A DNA stretch of 17,489 bases from Eutrophocola sp965662685 (GTDB lineage: Bacteria; Pseudomonadota; Gammaproteobacteria; Pseudomonadales; Pseudohongiellaceae): the NCBI GenBank assembly GCA_965662685.1, contig CBFIIQ010000053.1:1-17489 (forward strand), in the 5' to 3' direction. Position numbers and translations under genes: made by a program. The notes under the pieces were generated by a model, which was not told the origin of the DNA, did not search any database, and saw nothing but the letters and a program-made list of their open reading frames with translations. This document shows, in pieces, positions 6,637 through 13,663 of this stretch (position 1 is the stretch's first letter; every line of letters begins with the position of its first letter).

Positions 6637-7380
6637 TTACCAGTAATTCTCTGCAGTAATCTGTCCGGGCTTGCGCCTGAGGTTTTTCGCAAATCCACGG
6701 GCTTTCAACAATTCTGCCGAATCTTTCACCATATCCGGGTTACCGCATAACATGACCTGGGAGTGCGCTACATCCAGTTTCAGGTTAACCGCTTCCTCAA
6801 GACTACCATCTTCAATAGCACCGGGAATGCGGCCCTGAATAGTACCCTCCACATGCTCACGGCTGATAAAGCCCTGAAAACCAAAGCGCTCTCCGTATTT
6901 ATCTCTTAACTCCATGATCAGATCCAGATACTGCATATCACTCTGACTTCTGACACCCTGAACCAGTATCACTGTTTCATAGGTCTTCCAGGGCTGGTCT
7001 GTCTTCAGAATGGATAAAAAAGGCGCAATACCTGTTCCGGTTCCAATCATCCACAGGTCTCGGGACTGAGGCACCTCATCCAGAATAAAGAAACCATTGG
7101 CTGGATTTTTCACCAGGATGGTATCGCCGGGCTCAAGCGCATACATGGCATTGGAAAGAACTCCCCCGGTGGCGGTATAAAAGAAAAACTCCAGTGGTTT
7201 TTCGTGGGGCGCACTAAGACAGGAATAAGGCCGGGCAATACGTTCGCCCTCAATATCCATTGCAAGACTAAAAAATTGCCCCGCCTTGAAAGGCGAGACA
7301 TCAGCATCAATTTTTAGCGAGAACAGGCTTTCGGTCCAGTGAATATTCTCAACAATCTTGCCTTCCAGCCAGTCTGACAT
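6637..7380 (-). CDS. fpr: Ferredoxin/flavodoxin--NADP+ reductase
   Basis: FAD enzyme that transfers electrons between NADPH and ferredoxin or flavodoxin, supplying reductant for Fe-S cluster work and oxidative-stress responses. The 247-residue product matches short bacterial Fpr proteins. RPYSC (50-54) binds FAD, GTGTGIAPF (113-121) is the NADP-binding loop, CGNPDMV lies near the C-terminal third, and the chain ends in an aromatic Tyr-Trp that stacks on the flavin in this subfamily. The ATG at 7380 has TAGGAA eight bases upstream. The gene lies 196 bp upstream of the MORN gene on the same strand, so it probably has its own transcript. Its 5' side borders the REP-rich gap 7381-7786. Confidence 0.95.
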   Translation of the reverse strand: MSDWLEGKIVENIHWTESLFSLKIDADVSPFKAGQFFSLAMDIEGERIARPYSCLSAPHEKPLEFFFYTATGGVLSNAMYALEPGDTILVKNPANGFFILDEVPQSRDLWMIGTGTGIAPFLSILKTDQPWKTYETVILVQGVRSQSDMQYLDLIMELRDKYGERFGFQGFISREHVEGTIQGRIPGAIEDGSLEEAVNLKLDVAHSQVMLCGNPDMVKDSAELLKARGFAKNLRRKPGQITAENYW

Positions 7381-7520
7381 AAAAATTTCCTACGGATTAT
7401 TTGTTGCCGCAAGCTTACCATCCCAGCCACCGGCGATGAAGATAAAACAAGAGACAAGGTAATTGTGAAGCGCCAGCTTTTCCAGTCAACACCTTTATTG
7501 AGCTATTTATTGCCAGTCGC

Positions 7521-7601
7521 TCGGAAAAGCGAAGCGTCTTCCGACATGACTCACCTAACATCCCACGTCGGATGGCGGCTTGCAGCCTTATCCGACCTAC
7601 A
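7521..7601. repeat. Second inverted pair of REP-like elements
   Basis: A minus-oriented unit at 7521-7545 (TCGGAAAAGCG…CTTCCGAC) is followed 21 bp later by a plus-oriented unit at 7567-7601 whose stem GTCGGAT…ATCCGAC and tail CTACA match the element at 4098-4128. The first unit resembles the 1655-1670 arms (GACGCTkCGCTTTTC). It occupies the gap between the divergent fpr and dehydrogenase genes. Confidence 0.75.
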
Positions 7602-7648
7602 CCTGTTTCAGAAAATCTCCACCCCTTGAGGTAAACCACCAGCCATTT

Positions 7649-7718
7649 CCTTGCATCCTGCATCCTGCATTCTGTCTCCTGCCTCCTGCCTCTTGCCTCT
7701 TGTCTCTTGCATCTGCTT
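7649..7718. repeat. Heptamer array G (TCCTGCA/TCTTGCC units)
   Basis: Ten consecutive units in exact 7-bp register run from CCTTGCA through TCCTGCA (twice), TTCTGTC, TCCTGCC (twice), TCTTGCC, TCTTGTC and TCTTGCA to TCTGCTT. This is the longest 7-bp array in the window and uses a third unit sequence. It lies 68 bp upstream of the dehydrogenase start and stays open in that gene's frame, which would falsely extend the N-terminus to 7580 if read as coding. Confidence 0.9.
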
Positions 7719-7786
7719 TTCCCCTTGTATCTTCTATTAGTTTTAGTATTCTTGCCACGTCTACCAAATCACAGCAGGAATTTCTT

Positions 7787-8656
7787 ATGAGTTGTAAAGT
7801 CGCTTTCATTGGTCTGGGTGTTATGGGTTTTCCCATGGCGGGCCATCTTGCCAACGCCGGCCATTCTGTCACTGTTTACAATCGCACAGCAGAAAAAGCA
7901 CAGAAATGGAAGGACACATACCAGGGCGAAACTGCATCAACTCCCGCCGAGGCAGCTGCTGATGCGGACTATATTTTCACCTGCGTGGGCAATGATGATG
8001 ATCTCAGGGCCGTTACTATTGGAGATGGTGGTGCGTTTGAAACAGTTAAAGCTGGTGCCGTCTTTATTGATAACACCACCACATCGGCAATAGTTGCCCG
8101 CGAGCTTGAAGAAATTGCACACAGTAAAGGCTTTGCTTTCCTTGATGCGCCAGTATCCGGCGGTCAGGCTGGTGCTGAAAATGGTAAACTGACAGTGATG
8201 ATGGGAGGCGATGAAAGCGCTTTTGAGAAAGCCCTGCCGATAATCGAAAGCTATGCTGCCAGTATCAAACTGTTAGGGCCTTCCGGTTATGGCCAGCTTA
8301 CCAAGATGGTAAATCAGATTTGTATTGCCGGCCTGGTGCAGGCACTTTCCGAGGGAATTCATTTTGCCCAACATGCCGGACTTGATGTGGAAAAAGTAAT
8401 TGGCGTCATCAGCAAGGGCGCCGCGCAATCCTGGCAAATGGAAAACCGCTATAAGACAATGATGAATAATGAATTTGATTTTGGTTTTGCCGTGGACTGG
8501 ATGCGCAAGGATCTGGGTATCGCCATGGAGGAAGCTGGAAAGAATGGTGCCTCATTGCCAATCACTAAAATAGTGGACGGCTTTTATGAAGAGGTTCAGC
8601 AAATGGGTGGCAAGCGCTGGGATACCTCATCACTTATTGCACGCCTGGAGAAATAA
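7787..8656 (+). CDS. NAD(P)-dependent beta-hydroxyacid dehydrogenase (3-hydroxyisobutyrate dehydrogenase/GarR family)
   Basis: A 289-residue oxidoreductase of the 6-phosphogluconate dehydrogenase-like superfamily that interconverts a beta-hydroxyacid and its semialdehyde. GLGVMG (9-14) is the dinucleotide-binding loop, DAPVSGGQAGA (120-130) is the substrate-binding signature, and Lys173 in GQLTKMVNQ is the expected catalytic lysine. KDLGIAMEEA is the conserved C-terminal-domain motif. Candidate substrates are 3-hydroxyisobutyrate, tartronate semialdehyde, glyoxylate or succinate semialdehyde; I cannot choose from the sequence. The ATG at 7787 has AGGAA eight bases upstream. The longer frame to 7580 is rejected because it would translate a 7-bp repeat array. 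No catabolic partners are adjacent, so the pathway is unclear. Confidence 0.9.
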   Translation: MSCKVAFIGLGVMGFPMAGHLANAGHSVTVYNRTAEKAQKWKDTYQGETASTPAEAAADADYIFTCVGNDDDLRAVTIGDGGAFETVKAGAVFIDNTTTSAIVARELEEIAHSKGFAFLDAPVSGGQAGAENGKLTVMMGGDESAFEKALPIIESYAASIKLLGPSGYGQLTKMVNQICIAGLVQALSEGIHFAQHAGLDVEKVIGVISKGAAQSWQMENRYKTMMNNEFDFGFAVDWMRKDLGIAMEEAGKNGASLPITKIVDGFYEEVQQMGGKRWDTSSLIARLEK

Positions 8657-8661
8657 AGCAG

Positions 8662-8696
8662 ATTAAAACCAAATAAAGAGAAACAGTGGTTTTAAT
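8662..8696. other. AT-rich inverted repeat downstream of the dehydrogenase gene
   Basis: ATTAAAACCA (8662-8671) is the exact reverse complement of TGGTTTTAAT (8687-8696), with a 15-base loop, starting six bases after the stop codon. It could act as a weak terminator or mRNA-stabilising stem, but no T tract follows. Confidence 0.5.
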
Positions 8697-8776
8697 TAAT
8701 TGGTCTGGGCAATATTGACGCCTATTTATTTTATCGTTACAGTCAATACAGTGTAGCTAATACATGAAGTGAGTTA

Positions 8777-9352
8777 ATGGTTTCAGACGACATTCATACC
8801 CATATACTGAGACTTAATATTGCTGGCCATCCTGTGGAATGGTTGACCTGGCAGGAAGCCACTACCCTCTACGCCAGAGATCTTGTGACCTGGACTCTTG
8901 GCGACACTGTACGCACCGTCGTCGGCGGTATCTCCAGACTTTCCGGTGAGCGCTCCAAAATTGAACTGCACAGTATCGTTGCCTGTAACGGGGAACTTCA
9001 CCATGGCCAGTCAAAAAAACCCACACTGAGTAATAGAATTCTGTTCCGTCGAGACCAGAACCTGTGCATGTATTGCGGCAAGCAATTCGCTGACAAGGAG
9101 CTAAGTTGTGATCACATCCTGCCCACTTCCCGAGGCGGTGCCAATACCTGGGTAAATGTAGTCGCAGCCTGTAAACGCTGTAATCACTACAAACAAAACA
9201 GAACGCCGGAAGAAGCCCATATGCAGCTGATCGCCTTGCCCTTTGAACCCAACTCCGCCGAATACCTGGCACTGGTCAACAGTAAACGTATCCGTTCAGA
9301 TCAAATGGAATTCCTGAAGTCGCAGTTCTCCAAAAACTGCAGACTGCAATAA
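8777..9352 (+). CDS. HNH endonuclease family protein
   Basis: A 191-residue protein with a zinc-stabilised HNH nuclease domain in its second half. CMYC (97-100) and CKRC (132-135) are the two metal-binding cysteine pairs. CDHILPTSRGG (111-121) carries the Asp-His of the active site, and WVNVVAACKRCNHYK supplies the Asn. The N-terminal 85 residues contain a WxTWQEA segment that is common in stand-alone HNH proteins of proteobacteria and cyanobacteria. The start at 8777 has only a weak GTGAG sequence upstream. No methylase, toxin, intein or phage gene is adjacent, so a restriction or phage-packaging role is not supported. The DNA target and function are unknown. An ERIC-like palindrome follows the stop codon. 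Confidence 0.88.
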   Translation: MVSDDIHTHILRLNIAGHPVEWLTWQEATTLYARDLVTWTLGDTVRTVVGGISRLSGERSKIELHSIVACNGELHHGQSKKPTLSNRILFRRDQNLCMYCGKQFADKELSCDHILPTSRGGANTWVNVVAACKRCNHYKQNRTPEEAHMQLIALPFEPNSAEYLALVNSKRIRSDQMEFLKSQFSKNCRLQ

Positions 9353-9410
9353 AACCTTTCCAGACTGAAAATTATTTATATTTTTAGGTTTTGGGTTATT
9401 TTTCAAAAGC

Positions 9411-9551
9411 CAAAATTTTGGTGGCGTCACGAGCGATGCAAGATTGAGGCGCTTTTGCGCGCAGGGAAGGAGCGTATTGTAATACGTGACTGACTGAGCA
9501 CAGAAGCAACGATAAGCTTGTGAGCGCAGTAGCTACTACACACCCAAAAAG
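9411..9551. repeat. ERIC/IRU-like imperfect palindrome
   Basis: An approximately 140-bp element centred on GGAGCGTATTGTAATACGTG. The central hairpin is CGTATT/AATACG (9473-9486), a GCGC-TTTT-GCGC hairpin lies at 9449-9460, and the ends are partly complementary (TTTTGGTGGC against CACACCCAAAAA). The middle and its GTGACTG continuation resemble the enterobacterial ERIC core. It occupies most of the gap between the convergent HNH and esterase genes. Assignment is by likeness only. Confidence 0.5.
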
Positions 9552-9560
9552 CATAAATTT

Positions 9561-10325
9561 CTATTTAAGAAATTTATGCACCATCGACTGAAAAACCTCA
9601 GGCTGTTCGGCGTGCACCCAATGACCGGCATTATCAATCGTCTGAAACTCTGCTTGAGGAAACAGTTCCAGAATCTCTTTTTCATATTTGGGCAGGATAT
9701 AGTCTGAATTGCTGCCCCTCAAAAACAACACGTCTTTATTAAAGGATCTTTCAGAAGCAAGTCCTTCAATAAGTTTCGGATAATCTTTCTGAATGACATC
9801 TACATTCATACGCCAGCTATAGTTTCCATCTTCATCCTTGAGCATATTCGCCAGCAGAAAGTCACGTACACTTTTTTCCGCTATATATTCTGCAAGAATT
9901 TCATCTGCATCACTTCTACTGTCAACCATATCCAGGTTTAACTCATTCAGACCGGCAAATATCTGATCGTGATGGGGCTTGTAGCTCACCGGGGCAATAT
10001 CAACAATCACCAGCCTATTGACCAGTTGCGGCCAGGTAAGGGCAAGCTGCATAGCGGTTTTACCACCCATGGAATGTCCAATGAAATTGGCACTCTCAAT
10101 TTCATGGATTTTCATGGTTTCGCGCACATCATTAGCCATCTCTAAATAGGACATGGAGTTTTGCCAGTCAGAGCGGCCATGATTACGCTGATCGAGGCCA
10201 TGGACACTGAATGTTTTTGCGAAAATTTTGGCGTGTTGGCTCCAGTTACCCTGGTTACCAAATAAGCCATGAAGAATGATGAGGCGTTCACCAACGTCTG
10301 AATAGCGTTTACAAAAAAGATCCAT
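9561..10325 (-). CDS. Alpha/beta-fold hydrolase, YbfF-like esterase
   Basis: A 254-residue alpha/beta hydrolase close in layout to the YbfF esterases, which cleave short acyl esters and acyl-CoA. LIILHGLFGNQGNW (15-28) forms the oxyanion region, DQRNHGRS (45-52) is the family block, and GHSMGG (83-88) is the nucleophile elbow with Ser85. A late Asp in LRGSNSDYI and the His in NAGHWVHAEQP complete the triad. The ATG at 10325 is preferred because it aligns with the usual short N-terminus; an in-frame TTG at 10346 would add seven residues. Neither start has a strong ribosome-binding site. It lies 195 bp downstream of bcp on the same strand, with a possible terminator between, so it is probably transcribed separately. 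Confidence 0.9.
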   Translation of the reverse strand: MDLFCKRYSDVGERLIILHGLFGNQGNWSQHAKIFAKTFSVHGLDQRNHGRSDWQNSMSYLEMANDVRETMKIHEIESANFIGHSMGGKTAMQLALTWPQLVNRLVIVDIAPVSYKPHHDQIFAGLNELNLDMVDSRSDADEILAEYIAEKSVRDFLLANMLKDEDGNYSWRMNVDVIQKDYPKLIEGLASERSFNKDVLFLRGSNSDYILPKYEKEILELFPQAEFQTIDNAGHWVHAEQPEVFQSMVHKFLK

Positions 10326-10394
10326 AACGGGATAATTTCTACTCAATGATAAAACGGTTTAAAGGGCCATCTATAAAGATAAAAATATGAAGAT

Positions 10395-10436
10395 GAAAAA
10401 AATAGAGCAACATTCTAATTCTGGTCATACTGCTCT
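10395..10436 (-). terminator. Possible terminator downstream of bcp
   Basis: On the minus strand AGAGCA (10436-10431) and TGCTCT (10409-10404) can pair around a 21-base loop, followed by a run of seven T residues interrupted only by the first A. The stem is short and the loop long, so this is weak. Confidence 0.35.
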
Positions 10437-10520
10437 GTGTACTACGCATCTTATCTTCCAATATTTAAGTCTGGCAATACTTAAAAAATTATTAATCAAT
10501 ATTTATTCAAAGTTTTAAAG

Positions 10521-10994
10521 CTATAGCAGATTTTCATTAATCCACGCCAGCACATCATCATGATGGGTCTTGGTATTCACTTTTTCCATGATATGTTGCG
10601 TGCGGCCATCCTTGTCAATAATAAAGGTGGTTCGTTTAAGCCCCATAAATTCCCGACCCATGAATTTCTTCAGGCCCCACACGCCATATTTATCTGCTAC
10701 GGCATGATCTTCATCGGACAGCAAAGTAAAGTTCAGCTTATCGCGTTCAGCAAATTTCAGTAGTCTTGGATAGGCATCAATACTGACCCCCAATACCTTA
10801 ATACCAAGTTTTTTCAGGGTTTTTTCACTGTCTCTGAGTGCGCAGGCCTGAACCGTACAACCCGGAGTCATCGCTTTTGGATAAAAATACAGAACAACGA
10901 TACTGCCTAGATAATCCTTCAGACTGCACTTCTCGCCGTGCTGATCTTGAAGGGTAAATGCGGGGGCTTTATTGCCGATTTTGGGTAATGCCAT
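10521..10994 (-). CDS. bcp: Thiol peroxidase Bcp (atypical 2-Cys peroxiredoxin)
   Basis: Thioredoxin-dependent peroxidase that reduces hydrogen peroxide and organic hydroperoxides in the cytoplasm. The 157-residue product is the usual Bcp length. YPKAMTPGCTVQACALRD contains the peroxidatic Cys46 and the resolving Cys51 five residues later, the E. coli Bcp arrangement. The thioredoxin fold continues through GVSID and TFIIDKDG. The ATG at 10994 is chosen because GGAG lies eight bases upstream; a longer frame to 11033 lacks support. It follows the thioesterase gene by 154 bp on the same strand. Confidence 0.95.
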   Translation of the reverse strand: MALPKIGNKAPAFTLQDQHGEKCSLKDYLGSIVVLYFYPKAMTPGCTVQACALRDSEKTLKKLGIKVLGVSIDAYPRLLKFAERDKLNFTLLSDEDHAVADKYGVWGLKKFMGREFMGLKRTTFIIDKDGRTQHIMEKVNTKTHHDDVLAWINENLL

Positions 10995-11148
10995 GAAATT
11001 CTCCGTTGTTAATGGCGTGAAGGATACTGCCACTTAATCTCGACTGTCAAAAAGGATTTAGTACGATTTTTCCTGCTCGTTAGACTGCCCGAAAAGTGAA
11101 TCTGATGTAAATTTTTTCAGAAAAATATAAAACACCAACAGGCCAGCT

Positions 11149-11580
11149 TCAGATAAATTTCTCCACCAGCTTTTCAGGATAAAAAGGCCTGCCTCGCTCA
11201 TTCAGTGCTGTAGTTGTAATCCTGGCTTTCAGCATAAGCGCCTGATCCCGGTTTCTGGTTATTTCCTGATTGAAGACAAATTTCAATCGACCTTCCTGTT
11301 CAACCTGGGTATATACCGTGAAATGGTCGCTACTGGCCAGTGATGCCCGGTACTCAAGCTCAGCTTTTACTACCACCAAATGAATGCCACTGGCAGTTAC
11401 TTCGGCAAAATCTACCCCTCTGGATTTAAGGTATTCATGTCGCGCATGCTCGAGGTAATTCATGTACACCGAATTATTAACCACACCCTGCAGGTCACAT
11501 TCATAATCTCTTACGGCAAGCTCCAGTTCATGGTTTCCGGAAGCGCCAAGCTTATGATTGCTGGAGTTATTATTTTTCAT
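11149..11580 (-). CDS. Hotdog-fold acyl-CoA thioesterase (4HBT/YbgC-like)
   Basis: A 143-residue single hotdog domain that hydrolyses acyl-CoA thioesters. The signature VRDYECDLQGVVNNSVYMNYLEHAR (from residue 23) contains Asp29 at the catalytic position of the 4-hydroxybenzoyl-CoA thioesterase family, followed by the central helix. VEYRASL-like and HFTVYTQVE strands complete the fold. Family members act on aromatic or short-to-long-chain acyl-CoAs; the substrate here is not evident. The first 17 residues are polar (Asn/Ser rich) and outside the domain, so a later start is possible, but no better ATG is present. AAGG lies about ten bases upstream of the chosen ATG. No Tol-Pal genes are adjacent, so the YbgC role in that cluster is not implied. 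Confidence 0.87.
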   Translation of the reverse strand: MKNNNSSNHKLGASGNHELELAVRDYECDLQGVVNNSVYMNYLEHARHEYLKSRGVDFAEVTASGIHLVVVKAELEYRASLASSDHFTVYTQVEQEGRLKFVFNQEITRNRDQALMLKARITTTALNERGRPFYPEKLVEKFI

Positions 11581-12182
11581 GCTTGCAACCTTTTAATACG
11601 GCAATCCATACGCTAATAGTTAATTCGGTGGTTAATCCGGAAGCCCGGCACTATGCAATGGCACATTCTATTAGATCAGGCGCTTTTGCCCAAACCATTC
11701 TGCCTGAAATATGTCGTGTTTTTTACACAGGTAAATCTCAGACAAAACAAGCTCTGGGCAAAGTTATCCACAAGCCAATGTAATAGTTCATTTCTGTGGA
11801 TAATTCTGTGTAATATTTTTTCGGGAATTTGAGGGCAATTACAAGGGAAATGATTTTTAACCAACAGTTTTAAAAAAATAATTTTTATTTGTGTTATTTA
11901 TCAATATGTTAAGAAATTGTGGCGAGCATTATGGCAAGTTATCCATTTTTCTTAATAGCTAATATCATAATAATTCGCTATGTGCATAAAATTACTGGAT
12001 TTATTTGAAATCGACAGAATAAGCGCATCATTTCAGGTCACACCACAAGTGCCCACTACTACCTGTTGTAGCGCTGTTTTGCCTTTCTTCAGGCTATTTC
12101 AGTTACACTTGAAAGAAAATCAGGCCATTCATGATCTGATCTGCTGAATGCCAAAATATTCTAACAATAACAAAGAGATATT
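11581..12182. other. 602-bp AT-rich divergent intergenic region
   Basis: The region separates the leftward thioesterase and rightward thioredoxin-like genes and holds no credible coding frame. The stretch 11850-11925 is very AT-rich, with long A and T tracts. Two perfect, inverted DnaA boxes lie at 11764-11803, and a near match (TTATCCATT) lies at 11939-11947. Both divergent promoters must be here, but I could not pick either with confidence. Confidence 0.7.
11764..11803. promoter_or_regulatory. Pair of inverted perfect DnaA boxes
   Basis: TTATCCACA (11764-11772) matches the DnaA-box consensus exactly, and TGTGGATAA (11795-11803) is its exact reverse complement 22 bp away. Two consensus 9-mers this close are very unlikely by chance in a window of this size. 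They could be DnaA-binding sites of a replication origin, a DnaA-titration site or a DnaA-controlled promoter. dnaA, dnaN, gyrB, rpmH and mnmG are not in this window. Confidence 0.6.
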
Positions 12183-12761
12183 ATGAAAATTGCTATGCAA
12201 ACTCTAACCCGCACCCTGCCTGCATTACTGCTTTTAACTTTTTTCTCACCTCTGGGTGTAGCCCAGGAATTTAACTGGGCGCCGGACTACCCGGTCGGCT
12301 CCACCATCCCCATGCTGGAAGCGCCGGACCAAAATGGTACTGTCCAGACACTGAGCAGCCTGTCAGGAGAGAAAGGCCTGGTACTGGTGTTTAATCGATC
12401 TTTTGACTGGTGTCCTTACTGTAAAGCACAACTGGTCGGGCTGCAGGAGGCCAGTGCCAATCTGGAGGCTGCCGGCCTCAATATTGCCACCATTACCTAC
12501 GATGCTGTTGATACCCTGAAACTGGTTGAAGAGGATCTCGATATCAGCTTTGCCATGTTGCATGACGAAGCAATCAAACATGTGAATGCTTTTAATATTC
12601 TCAATACAAGTTATGAGCCTGATAGTTTTGCTTATGGTGTACCTCAGCCAGGCATCATGCTGGTCAGTCCAGAGGGGGTGGTTCAGGCCAAGTTTGCCGA
12701 AGAAAATTTCCGCATCAGACCAGACTGGTCAGATGTAATTGAGACTGCTGCCAAGCTCTAA
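12183..12761 (+). CDS. Secreted thioredoxin-fold redoxin protein (WCPYC motif)
   Basis: A 192-residue exported protein. Residues 1-27 form a signal peptide (hydrophobic core LPALLLLTFF, likely cut after GVA). The mature part is an AhpC/TSA-like redoxin domain: the strand LVLVFNRS leads to WCPYCK with Cys77 and Cys80, a CXXC pair at the thioredoxin active-site position. A later QPGIMLVSPEGVV strand holds the cis-proline region. Such proteins act as periplasmic thiol-disulfide or peroxide reductases, but partner and direction are unknown. The ATG at 12183 follows an AGAGA sequence. The gene starts after the DnaA-box region and converges on the EEP gene with only 24 bp between stop codons. Confidence 0.85.
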   Translation: MKIAMQTLTRTLPALLLLTFFSPLGVAQEFNWAPDYPVGSTIPMLEAPDQNGTVQTLSSLSGEKGLVLVFNRSFDWCPYCKAQLVGLQEASANLEAAGLNIATITYDAVDTLKLVEEDLDISFAMLHDEAIKHVNAFNILNTSYEPDSFAYGVPQPGIMLVSPEGVVQAKFAEENFRIRPDWSDVIETAAKL

Positions 12762-12773
12762 ACCAATCTTGTT

Positions 12774-12785
12774 GCAGGTACCTGC
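12774..12785. other. Palindrome between convergent stop codons
   Basis: GCAGGTACCTGC is a perfect 12-bp palindrome in the 24-bp gap between the convergent thioredoxin-like and EEP genes. It could form a small stem in either transcript, but there is no T tract, so a terminator role is speculative. Confidence 0.35.
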
Positions 12786-13481
12786 CTAAAGACCGACCGT
12801 GGCCAGCAACGGATTATGATCAGACGCATTCGAATGGTGGGTGCGGGAATCATGAATCGTCAGGCCACGGACAAACATGTAATCCAGATGTCTTCCGAAG
12901 ACTCTTGAACGCTTGTCTTCTTTGAAAACCACTTCCATTAAGCCGTGACGGCTTGAAATCTCATCCAGCAATTGGGTGCGCTGGTGCCGCCAGGCATTGA
13001 AGTCCCCGGCAAAAATCACTGGCCCTTTGTGGAAATCAATATAATGGAGCAAATCCTTTAACTGGCGCGTGTAGGCATTCATCCCCAGGCTGAAATTTAC
13101 CGCATGCAGGTTGATTACCAACAATGGCTCAGACTGATCGGTGAGTCCATAAGTAGTGATATTGGCGGCCTTTGCAGTTCGAAAAACCGGTTCACTATGG
13201 CGCAGGCCATTTTCAGAGCTATGGCCCACATTGGACACAGTCATTACGCCGGTGGTTCTGCCCGGCAGGGAGAAACCCGGGGCAAAACTACGATGCCAGT
13301 TATCTGTGAAATGCTCAAGACAGGCCCCTTCCTTATGCACCTCCTGCAACAATGCCAAATCCACAGAACGGCTAAAATCTGCAAGATCGGTCCCCAGCAG
13401 AGCACGAGACTGCTTTTTAACATTCCAGCTCAGGACCCGAATATTCTCGGGATTAAGCCCTTGTTCAGTTGAAATATGCAT
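12786..13481 (-). CDS. Endonuclease/exonuclease/phosphatase (EEP) family protein
   Basis: A 231-residue metal-dependent phosphohydrolase of the EEP superfamily, which includes DNase I, ExoIII-like AP endonucleases and phosphodiesterases. The family motifs appear in order: LSWNV (17-21), LLQEV (44-48) with the metal-binding Glu, NLHAVN (124-129), GDFNAW (159-164) with catalytic Asp and Asn, LDYMFVRG (199-206) and SDHNPL (220-225) with the catalytic Asp-His. There is no signal peptide or membrane segment, so it is probably cytoplasmic. Gammaproteobacterial relatives of this short form are uncharacterised and the substrate could be nucleic acid or a phospholipid or sugar phosphate. The ATG at 13479-13481 has no clear Shine-Dalgarno sequence. 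Confidence 0.9.
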   Translation of the reverse strand: MHISTEQGLNPENIRVLSWNVKKQSRALLGTDLADFSRSVDLALLQEVHKEGACLEHFTDNWHRSFAPGFSLPGRTTGVMTVSNVGHSSENGLRHSEPVFRTAKAANITTYGLTDQSEPLLVINLHAVNFSLGMNAYTRQLKDLLHYIDFHKGPVIFAGDFNAWRHQRTQLLDEISSRHGLMEVVFKEDKRSRVFGRHLDYMFVRGLTIHDSRTHHSNASDHNPLLATVGL

Positions 13482-13663
13482 AGTTATCAGTTACTTGTTA
13501 CCCACCTTCACAAACCGTTCTAAAAATTGGTATACCCCTGAATATGGCTCCTGCAAAATGAAAATCAAGCAGACAAACTTTGCTACCATAGTCTCAGGCA
13601 TCTGCTTGATAATGAACCCAATACATTCAACTACCATAATATTAATAATAGCTACAATACGCT

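Noticed and set aside
7580..7786. N-terminal extension of the dehydrogenase
   Set aside because: It would translate a REP-like element and a 7-bp repeat array; the ATG at 7787 has a good ribosome-binding site and starts the Rossmann fold directly.
8862..9272. 136-codon frame antisense to the HNH gene
   Set aside because: The sense frame has a complete HNH signature; the antisense product resembles nothing and is rich in Arg and Cys, as expected from a shadow.
11149..11580. ybgC of a Tol-Pal cluster
   Set aside because: No tolQ, tolR, tolA, tolB or pal gene lies nearby, so only the general hotdog thioesterase call is kept.
12183..12761. DsbA-type oxidoreductase
   Set aside because: The CXXC motif is present, but the order of strands and the QPGIMLVSPEG region fit a redoxin/AhpC-TSA fold, and no DsbA helical insertion is visible.
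13481..13508. Ninth 7-bp array upstream of the EEP gene
   Set aside because: Only two or three poorly matching units (CAGTTAC, TTGTTAC) are visible, too few to separate from chance.
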